Positions 7,159 through 15,100 of a stretch of DNA of 23,306 nucleotides are shown here, piece after piece (position 1 is the stretch's first letter; each line of letters starts with the position of its first letter). The notes beneath the pieces were generated by a model. It did not search any database and was not told the origin of the DNA. It worked only from the letters and a program-made list of their open reading frames with translations. Both the position numbers and the translations under genes were made by a program. This stretch comes from JBCCFW01 sp039029535 (GTDB lineage: Bacteria; Acidobacteriota; JBCCFW01), in NCBI GenBank assembly GCA_039029535.1, contig JBCCFW010000121.1:1-23306 (forward strand), read 5' to 3'.

Positions 7159-10100
7159 ATGTCCACCACGCCCCGTCCCTACTGTAGTCAGCCCAGCCTC
7201 CGCGGCGACCACCTGGTGTTCGTCACCGGTGGGCAGCTCTGGAGCCTTCGGCTCGGGGAGCGGCGTGCGCGCCGGCTCACCGACGTGTCCGGCCAGGCCA
7301 GCCGGCCGCTCCTCTCACCAGATGGCAAGCAGCTCGCCTTCGCCGCCACCGACGATGGCCCGAGCGCGGTCTTCGTCATGCCCGCCGAGGGAGGCGAGGC
7401 CCGCCGCCTGGTCCATCACTCGAGCCCGAGCCTGCCGGTCGCCTTCTCACCTGACGGCGACCGTGTCTACTTCGTCTCGGCCCTCGCGTCCTGGAGCCGT
7501 CGCATCGGCCAGCTCTTCTCCGTGTCGATGGAGGGGGGCGACGTGCGGGCGGAGGGGCTCGGCCCGGGTGAGGCGATCGCGTGGTCGGCCGACGGGAAGC
7601 ACGTCGCCATCAGCCGCGGCTATCAGGACCCCGCCACCTGGAAGCGGTACGCCGGTGGTCTCGCCGGACAGGTCTGGGCGGGCGACGCGCAGACCCTCGA
7701 GCTCCGACGGCTGACGACCGGTCCTCGCGGCGAGTGTCAGCCCAGCTTCTGGGGAGACCGCATCGTCTACCTGAGTGACGCCGACGGCACGGGCAACCTG
7801 TGGTCCCGCTCGCTCGACGATGACGAGCCCCGGCAGCACACCCATCACGAGGAGTACTACGCCCGCTGGCCCAGCCTCGATGGCTCGCGAGTGGTCTACC
7901 AGCACGGTGGCGATCTCATCCTCCTCGACCTCGAGTCGGGAGAGAGCGAGTGGGTGGACGTCGAGGTCGCCGCCGACAACGCGGCGACGCGCCGACGCTA
8001 CGTCGACGCCTTCCGCTTCCTCGAGGCCATCGAGCTCGATGACGACGGCTCGCACGTGACGGTCACCGCGCGCGGCAAGGTGTTCTCGATGCCGGCCTGG
8101 CGCGGACCGGTGAGGGCGGTGGGCGATCACGACGGCGTGCGCTTCGGCCATGCGGCCCAGCTCTCGAACGGCGGCCTGGTCCTGGCTCACGACGAAAACG
8201 GCGAGGAGGAGCTCGAGCTGCGCTCCGTCGACGGTGCCGACGAGCCCCGCTCGCTGGGGCCGGCGGGGGAGGGGAGACTGCGCGGCCTCTACCCCTCACC
8301 GGACGGTCGCTTCGTCGCCATCAGCGAGCAGGCCTCGGGCCTGTCCTTGCTGACCATCGACAGCGGAGAGCGCAAGGCCGTCGACGCCGCCGACAGCGGG
8401 GCCATCCTCGAGGTGAGCTGGTCGCCCGACAGCCGCTACCTCGCCTACGCTCGCCCCAAGCACTACCGCTCGTCGATCTTCATCCACGACGTCGACACCG
8501 GGCAGACGCATCGCATCACCAGCGAGGAGTTCGACGACGGAGCTCCCTGCTTCGATCCGGGTGGTCGCTACCTCTACTTCCTCGGCCGCCGGGTCTACAA
8601 CCCGTACCGCGACGAGCTCGAGCACGACGTCGGCTTTCCGGCGACGACCCAACCCTTCGCGGTCGTGCTGGCCGCCGATCGGCTCTCGCCACTGGCGCCG
8701 CTGCCGGCGGACGAGCTCGGTCTCGCGCCGGGCTCGCGGGATCCGAACGCACCTCGTGACGAGGAGACGCCGCCGGCCGAGACGGACGTCGATGGTGAGG
8801 AAGGAGAGGAGGCCGCCGAGACCGAAGAGAGCGAGGAGACCGAGGAGACACCGCGCGCCGACGCGGTCCGCGTCGACTTCGAGGGCATCGAGCGTCGGGT
8901 CGTCGAGATCCCCGTCCAAGAGGGGCGTTACTTCTCGATCCTCGCCTCCCGGGACAAGGTCTTCTTCCTGCGTCGTCCGCTCCAGGGCATGGCGGGACGC
9001 AAGCCCGACCGGGGCGACGACACCCGTGAGAACCGGCTCGTCGCCTTCGACCTGGCCAGCCGTGAGGAGCAGGTCTACGCCCATGGCGTGCGAGCGGCGG
9101 CCCTGTCACGCGACGCCTCGCAGCTCCTGGTGGTCGGGCAACGACACGCCCGGCTGCTCTCGACCAAGGCACCTCCGAAGAACACCGCGGTCTCCGCCGG
9201 CAAGCCCGGCGAGAAGTCGGGCGTGCTGGACCTCTCGCGCATCCGCCTGCGCGTGGAGCCCCGGACCGAGTGGCGGCAGATGTTCGCCGAGGCCTGGCGT
9301 CAGCAGCGCGGCCACTTCTGGACAGAGTCGATGTCCGCCGTGGACTGGGACGCCATGCGGGCTCGCTACGAGCCCCTGGTCGAGCGTGTCCGCTGTCGCG
9401 AGGAGCTGTCCGACGTGCTCTGGGAGCTCCAGGGTGAGCTCGGCACCTCGCACGCGTACGTCGTCGGTGGTGACGTCCGGCCCCGCGAGACGTATCGAGT
9501 CGGCCTGCTGGGTGCGGACTTCGAGCGCGACGACACGGGCCGTCACCGCATCACCGCCATCCACGTGGGTGACACCTGGGCGCCGGGCGCCCACAGCCCG
9601 TTGGCGCTCCCGGGGCATCAGGTGGAGGTGGGGGACTACCTGCTGGCGGTCGACGGACGCGAGGCCGGCGACGACGTCCACCCCTGGTCGCTGCTCGAGC
9701 GCCCGGGCTCGGCCGTGAGCCTCACCATCGCGAAGGACTCCGAGGGTGAGAGTCAGCGGGAGGTCGTCGTGACGCCGCTGCTCTCCGAGCACGCCTGCCG
9801 CTACCGCGAGTGGGTCGAGCGGGCACGGCGCACGGTGGACGAGCTCACCGATGGTCGGGTCGGCTACGTGCACGTGCCCGACATGCAGGTCGCCGGCCTG
9901 GTCGAGTTCCATCGCGGCTTCCTGTTCCAGTCGCACCGCGACGGGCTCATCGTCGACGTGCGGGACAACGGCGGCGGCAACGTGTCGCAGATCCTGCTCG
10001 GGAAGCTCCGACGTCAGCTCGTGGGCTACTGCAAGGCGCGCTGGGCGGAGCCCGAGCCGCTGCCCAGTCACACGATGAACGGCCCCATGGTGGCGCTCTG

Positions 10101-10461
10101 CAACGAGCGCACCGGCAGTGACGGCGACATCTTCTGTCAGTCCTGGCGTCAGCTCGGTCTCGGGCCCCTCATCGGTCAGCGCACCTGGGGCGGCGTCATC
10201 GGCATCGACCGAGGCAAGCGGCTCCTCGACCGTGGCTACATCACGCAGCCCGAGTACGCCTTCTGGTTCGAGGACCGTGGCTGGGACGTGGAGGGGAGCG
10301 GCGTCGAGCCGGACATCCCCGTGCCCATCACGCCGGCCGACCACTCCGAGGGCCGGGACCCACAGCTCCTGCGGGCGGTCGACGAGATCATGAAGCTGCT
10401 CGAGACGAAGGGTGGCAAGCCCGTCGAGCTGCCGCCGCCTCCCGACCGCTCGCGGCGTTAG
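7159..10461 (+). CDS. Tricorn-like S41 serine protease (beta-propeller, PDZ, C-terminal protease core)
   Basis: This is a protein of about 1100 residues, close to the usual tricorn length. The N-terminal half (about 5-525) is a WD40/TolB-like beta-propeller with repeated LSPDGKQLAF and WSPDSRYLAYA blades. It is followed by an acidic low-complexity linker (about 534-569, mostly Glu, Asp and Thr) and a second propeller portion. The protease core begins near RTEWRQMFAEAWRQQRGHFW. Ser764-His765 in LGTSHAYV matches the tricorn Ser-His pair, and the nucleophile is Ser987 in NERTGSDGD, with Asp988. A PDZ domain lies between them (about 775-880). The C-terminal GSGVEPDIPV is typical. Tricorn degrades oligopeptides released by larger proteases, usually in the cytoplasm, and no signal peptide is seen here. 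The MscS-type gene starts 6 bp downstream. The family call is strong; the role of the acidic linker is unknown. Confidence 0.94.
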   Translation: MSTTPRPYCSQPSLRGDHLVFVTGGQLWSLRLGERRARRLTDVSGQASRPLLSPDGKQLAFAATDDGPSAVFVMPAEGGEARRLVHHSSPSLPVAFSPDGDRVYFVSALASWSRRIGQLFSVSMEGGDVRAEGLGPGEAIAWSADGKHVAISRGYQDPATWKRYAGGLAGQVWAGDAQTLELRRLTTGPRGECQPSFWGDRIVYLSDADGTGNLWSRSLDDDEPRQHTHHEEYYARWPSLDGSRVVYQHGGDLILLDLESGESEWVDVEVAADNAATRRRYVDAFRFLEAIELDDDGSHVTVTARGKVFSMPAWRGPVRAVGDHDGVRFGHAAQLSNGGLVLAHDENGEEELELRSVDGADEPRSLGPAGEGRLRGLYPSPDGRFVAISEQASGLSLLTIDSGERKAVDAADSGAILEVSWSPDSRYLAYARPKHYRSSIFIHDVDTGQTHRITSEEFDDGAPCFDPGGRYLYFLGRRVYNPYRDELEHDVGFPATTQPFAVVLAADRLSPLAPLPADELGLAPGSRDPNAPRDEETPPAETDVDGEEGEEAAETEESEETEETPRADAVRVDFEGIERRVVEIPVQEGRYFSILASRDKVFFLRRPLQGMAGRKPDRGDDTRENRLVAFDLASREEQVYAHGVRAAALSRDASQLLVVGQRHARLLSTKAPPKNTAVSAGKPGEKSGVLDLSRIRLRVEPRTEWRQMFAEAWRQQRGHFWTESMSAVDWDAMRARYEPLVERVRCREELSDVLWELQGELGTSHAYVVGGDVRPRETYRVGLLGADFERDDTGRHRITAIHVGDTWAPGAHSPLALPGHQVEVGDYLLAVDGREAGDDVHPWSLLERPGSAVSLTIAKDSEGESQREVVVTPLLSEHACRYREWVERARRTVDELTDGRVGYVHVPDMQVAGLVEFHRGFLFQSHRDGLIVDVRDNGGGNVSQILLGKLRRQLVGYCKARWAEPEPLPSHTMNGPMVALCNERTGSDGDIFCQSWRQLGLGPLIGQRTWGGVIGIDRGKRLLDRGYITQPEYAFWFEDRGWDVEGSGVEPDIPVPITPADHSEGRDPQLLRAVDEIMKLLETKGGKPVELPPPPDRSRR

Positions 10462-10467
10462 GTCGGC

Positions 10468-11991
10468 ATGGATCAGGCGACGCTCGAAAGACTGGCCGAG
10501 GACTGGCTCCCCTTCATCACGCGGGGCGCCATCATGGTCCTCGCGATGGAGGTCGTCTTTCTCGCCCTGCGCAAGCTCAAGGTGGGCGGGCGCATCGGCA
10601 TCCTCCATCACCTCTGGGCCATCTCGCTGGGCGTGTTCATCACGCTCTCGCTCAAGGGCGTGCCGTCGGAGGAGCTGAGCTGGAAGATCGTCGTCAGCCT
10701 CGCCTCGGTGCTGTCGGCGCTGGTCCTGTACGCGATGCTCGACCGCCTGATCTTCGCGCGTCCCTGGGACCGGGGCGGGCCGGGGATGATGCCCGGCCTG
10801 GTGGTCGACGTCTTGCGCGTCGTCCTCGTGGCGGGCGTGACCCTGCTCATGGCGACGACGGTGTTCAAGGCGCACCTGTCGTCGATCCTCGTGTCGTCGA
10901 CCGTCCTCTCGGCGGTGGTCGGCTTCGCGCTGCAGGACCTGCTGCGCAACGTGTTCGCCGGGATGGCGCTCCAGATGGAGAGCCCCTTCGAGATCGGCGA
11001 CTGGGTCGACATCGACGGCACGCCGGCAGAGATCACCGAGATGACCTGGCGGTCCACGCGCCTGCGCACCAACGAGGGGGTCATCATCAACGAGCCGAAC
11101 GCCCTGGTCGCTGCCACCCGGCTCACCAGCTATGGCAGCGGCGAGGAGGCGGTGGCCTTTCCGATCAAGATGAACCTGCCTCGCGACCTCCCGCCCTCGG
11201 TGGTGAAGGAGGCCCTGCTCGAGGCGGCCGAGCACGCGCCCTCGTGCCTGAGCACTCCGGCACCCCAGGCCTTCCTGGAAGAGTTCGGCCAGTTCGCCAA
11301 CCTCTACCACCTGCGGGCGTGGACACGGCGCGTGGACGGCATCCGCGTGTTCTACGACGAGATGCAAGTCCACGTCTGGCACTCGCTGCAGCGACACGGT
11401 CTCCCCGTGGCGGTGCCGCTCACGCGTCTGGAGTTCTCCGACGTCCGGGCCGCGAGCCGAGCCAGCGCGAAGGAAGACCTCGAGCGACGCCGCACTCTCC
11501 TCGAGCAGGTGGAGCTCTTCGAAGAGCTCGGGGACGCCGGCTTCGACCGGCTCGCGCAGGCGGCCCGGCGCAAGCACTTCACCCAGGGCGAGCGGCTGGT
11601 CACTCAGGGGGCCGAGGGGCAGAGCCTCTTCGTCATCGAGAGCGGACGGGTCAAGGTCTTCAAGACCGAGGGGCCGCGCATCGCCGTGCTCGGTGAGCTC
11701 GAGAGGGGAGCGGTCTTCGGCGAGATGTCGCTACTGACCGGTGAGCCGCGGAGCGCCACCGTCGAGGCGAGCAGCGACAGCGCGGTGTTGGCCATCGACA
11801 AGGACGACTTCGCGCCGCTCCTCATCGACGACCAGAAGTTGGCCTGGAAGCTGAGCCGAGCCCTCGCCCTGCGCGCAGCCGACGCCCGTGAGCGGCTGGC
11901 CGGCGCCCGTGAGCAACACGCCGCGCAGAGTCTCGAGGACAGTCAAGCCGGGCTACTGGAGCGGATGCGGTCGTTCTTCGGGATCACCTGA
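10468..11991 (+). CDS. MscS-family channel with C-terminal cyclic-nucleotide-binding domain
   Basis: The 507-residue inner-membrane protein has about five hydrophobic segments (17-35, 46-63, 72-92, 111-133, 137-165). The last is the MscS pore helix with VVGFALQDLLRNVFAGM, followed by the beta domain (FEIGDWVDIDG) and the C-terminal alpha/beta part to about 330. Residues about 350-455 form a Crp-type cyclic-nucleotide-binding domain. Its phosphate-binding cassette FGEMSLLTGEPRSATVEA keeps the key Glu419 and Arg428, so ligand binding is plausible. This is the architecture of bacterial cyclic-nucleotide-gated MscS channels. They conduct ions in response to cAMP or cGMP and respond weakly or not at all to tension, as reported for the family. 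The ligand here is unknown. The 6-bp gap implies co-transcription with the tricorn gene. The gene faces the 13-repeat surface protein across a shared hairpin. Confidence 0.92.
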   Translation: MDQATLERLAEDWLPFITRGAIMVLAMEVVFLALRKLKVGGRIGILHHLWAISLGVFITLSLKGVPSEELSWKIVVSLASVLSALVLYAMLDRLIFARPWDRGGPGMMPGLVVDVLRVVLVAGVTLLMATTVFKAHLSSILVSSTVLSAVVGFALQDLLRNVFAGMALQMESPFEIGDWVDIDGTPAEITEMTWRSTRLRTNEGVIINEPNALVAATRLTSYGSGEEAVAFPIKMNLPRDLPPSVVKEALLEAAEHAPSCLSTPAPQAFLEEFGQFANLYHLRAWTRRVDGIRVFYDEMQVHVWHSLQRHGLPVAVPLTRLEFSDVRAASRASAKEDLERRRTLLEQVELFEELGDAGFDRLAQAARRKHFTQGERLVTQGAEGQSLFVIESGRVKVFKTEGPRIAVLGELERGAVFGEMSLLTGEPRSATVEASSDSAVLAIDKDDFAPLLIDDQKLAWKLSRALALRAADARERLAGAREQHAAQSLEDSQAGLLERMRSFFGIT

Positions 11992-12077
11992 GCCCGACGT
12001 CGCTCGGGTGAGCTTCGAACCGTCGGGTTCGGCGACCGCCTGTCTTCGAGCCGCGGTGGCCTCTTGCCGTGCTCAGC

Positions 12078-12107
12078 TCGAGCCGCGACCCACGGGTCGC
12101 GGCTCGA
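12078..12107. terminator. Hairpin between convergent genes, possible bidirectional terminator
   Basis: A perfect 13 to 14 bp inverted repeat (12078-12091 with 12094-12107) has only a 2-base centre, effectively a 4-base loop (cacg). It lies 87 bases after the MscS-type gene stop and 14 bases after the end of the surface-protein gene on the other strand. Neither side has a clear T run, so it is terminator-like rather than a classical intrinsic terminator. Confidence 0.55.
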
Positions 12108-12120
12108 ACCGAGGCGCCGT

Positions 12121-15100
12121 CTACTGTCGCCGCGTGATCCGCTGCGTCGCCGTGACCGTGTTGCAGCACTCGTCGCGGGCGAACCAGGTCCGAATGACGA
12201 CCTGACCCTCGTCGTCGGTGCAGCTTCCCACCGGAAGCAGCTCGAGGAAGGTCAACACTGGGGCCGGGCCACAGTCGTCGACGGCGGTGACCACCGGGAT
12301 CGGCGGCAGCGGATCGCCGCAACCGATCGTCACGTCGGCGGGCACGCCCACGAGCACCGGGGCGGTCTCGTCGACGATGGTGATCGTCTGGCTCGCCGTG
12401 ACCACGTTGCCGCAGCGGTCCTGGGCGGTCCACGTCCGGACGATCACTTCCTCACCCGGACACGGACCGGGCTCGCCGACCTCTTCGGCGACCAGCACGG
12501 GGCTCGGGTCGCAGTCGTCGACCGCGGTCACCGACGGCATGGGCGGGATCGCGTCGCAGGGCACCGTGACGTCGGCCGGCACGTCCAGGAGAACGGGGCC
12601 GACCGTGTCGCTGACGTCGATCGTCTGGCTGGCGCTCGCCTCGTTGCCGCAGGCGTCGACGGTCGTCCACGTGCGGACGAGCTGATAGCTGTCGGGACAG
12701 TCACCGTCGATGCGGCTCTCGACGAAGTCGAGGCTCGGTGCGGGGTCACAGGCGTCGTCGACGCCGACCATCGCCGGCGGCGGCACCTCGGCACAGGAGA
12801 CCGACTCATCGGCCGGCACGCCGAGAAGCTCCGGCGCGACCTCGTCGACGAGGAACACGCGCTGCTGGACGGTCGCCGCGTTGCCACAGCGATCCGTCAG
12901 GGTCCACGTGCGGATGATCGTCTCCTCACCCGAGCAGCTCCCGTTGAGGCTGAAGGTGACCAAGGTCGCGGTGGGCTCGGGGTCGCAGTCGTCGGTGACG
13001 ACGGGTGGCACCGCCACTGGCACCCGGGCGCCGCAGGGCAGCGTGAGGTCCTCGAGCGGCTCGGCGGTGGGCGGCGTGCTGTCGGTCAGGAAGAACCGGC
13101 GTCGAGCGATGGTGGTGTTGCCGCAGGCATCGGTGATGAGCCAGGTCCGGGTGACCGTGCGCTCGTCGGCGCAGTCACCCACGCTCACGGACTCGGTGAG
13201 CTCGAAGGTGGGATCCGGATCGCAGTTGTCCTGCACCGTGGGCTGCACCGGATCGGGCAGGGGGGAGGAGCAGGGGAATGACACGTCGCCCGGGATGGAG
13301 AGCACCTCTGGCCCGTCGAGGTCGACCACCGTGAGCACCTGAACCGCGGTCGTCACGTTGCCGCAGCCGTCGGTGCCCGTCCACGTCCGCTCGATGACCG
13401 AAGCCGCCGGGCAGACGCCGGGCGTGACGACTTCCTCGAAGGTGAGGGTCGGCGCCGCGTCGCAGGCATCGGTGATCATCGGCGTGGCGGGAGCCGGGAT
13501 GTCGTCGCAGGAGACCGTCGCGCTGGCGGGCACGCCGGTGATGACCGGCGGCACCTCGTCGACCAGGGTGATGATCTGCTGGACGGCGACCTGGTTGCCG
13601 CAGCGATCCGTGGCCACGTACGTGCGGATGAGGTTCGACTCACCCGGACAGGTGCCGGGGCCCGAGAACTCGAAGAAGGTCACCGTCGGATCGGGATCGC
13701 AGAGGTCGGTGGCGGTCACCTCGGCCGGGTCGGGCGGCGCGTCACAAGGCGCGACGATCGACTCGGGCACGTTCATGAGCGTCGGCGGGGTCAGGTCGCG
13801 CACGGTGATGACCTGAGTCATCTCGGCGAGGTTGCCGCAGTCGTCGACCGCCTCCCAGCGGCGGGTGATCACCTGGTCGTCCGGACAGCCGCCCGGGGTC
13901 GAGGTCTCGGTGAAGCTCACGACGATCTCGGAGGTGCAGTTGTCGATGGCACCGACCTCGGGCACCGGCGGGATGTCCTGACAGTCCACCGTCATGTCGG
14001 CGACGGTCGTGTCGAAGACGGGCGGCGTCGTGTCGACGACGTGGATGTTCTGACCGAAGCCCGCCTTGTTGTCGCAGCGGTCGTCGGCGTGCCAGGTGCG
14101 GATGATGAGGTACTCGCCCTCGCAGTTCTCGGGGAACTGGAAGATCGACTCGGTCAGCACGACCTCGATGGGACCCGGGTCGCAGTTGTCGGTGGCGGTG
14201 ACCTCGGGCGGCTCCGGGATCGCGTCGCACTCGACGGTGATCTCGAGCTCCTCCGGGAGCCCTTCCATGACGGGCTGCTCGTCGTCGTCGAAGATGATGG
14301 TCTGGACCAGCGTGGCGTCGTTGCCGCAGCGGTCGGAGGCCGTCCAGGTGCGGATGAGCGTGCGCTCGTCGGGGCACTCTCCGGGGATCTCGACCTGGCT
14401 GAAGGTCACCGTCGGGTCGGGGTCGCAGGCGTCGGTTGCCGTGACGTCGGGGACCGGCGGGTCGTCGCCGCAGGGCAGCGTCACGTCGGCGGGCACGCCG
14501 ACGAGCGTCGGAGCGTCGGCGTCGACCAGGGTGATGCGCTGCTGCTCGGTGGCCACGTTGTCGCAAGCATCGACCGCGCTCCAGGTGCGGATGATGACGC
14601 GCTCGTCGATGCAGTCGCCGGGCTCCTCGGTCTCCTCGAAGGTCACCGGGAGCAGGCCGAACACGCACTGGTCGGAGGCCTGAACGTTGGTCGGCGGATC
14701 GGGGATCGCGCCGCAGTTCACCGTGATGTCTGCGGGCACGTTGAAGAGGTTGGGCGGACGCGTGTCGATCCGGCTGACGGTGGCCGTGGCCGAGACGGAG
14801 TTGCCGCAGGCGTCCGAGGCCGTGAAGCGGTACGTGCGCGTCTCGGTGTCGTTGCAGCCGGTCTCGACGCTGAGCAGCTCGTTGAACACCGGTCGGTTGC
14901 CGCCACAGTCGTCGGTCGCGACGCCCGTGAGCAGCCAAGCCTCGATGGTCGCTTCGGTGTCTTCGAAGGTGCCGCACTCGATGACGAGATCGGCCGGCGG
15001 CTCGATCTCGGGCGGGATGGTGTCGACGAGGGTGTAGCTCGCCTCGCAGGAGCGACTGTTGCCGCAGCCGTCGGTGGCGGTGAAGCGCCAAATCTGGTTG

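Noticed and set aside
9106..11577. 823-residue open frame on the minus strand under the tricorn and MscS-type genes
   Set aside because: It mirrors two well-supported families on the plus strand, and its composition (His, Arg, Asp, Gly-rich) is that of an antisense shadow.
12016..12031. Short hairpin cgaacc-gtcg-ggttcg after the MscS-type gene
   Set aside because: Only six base pairs and no T run; the stronger hairpin at 12078-12107 better explains termination.
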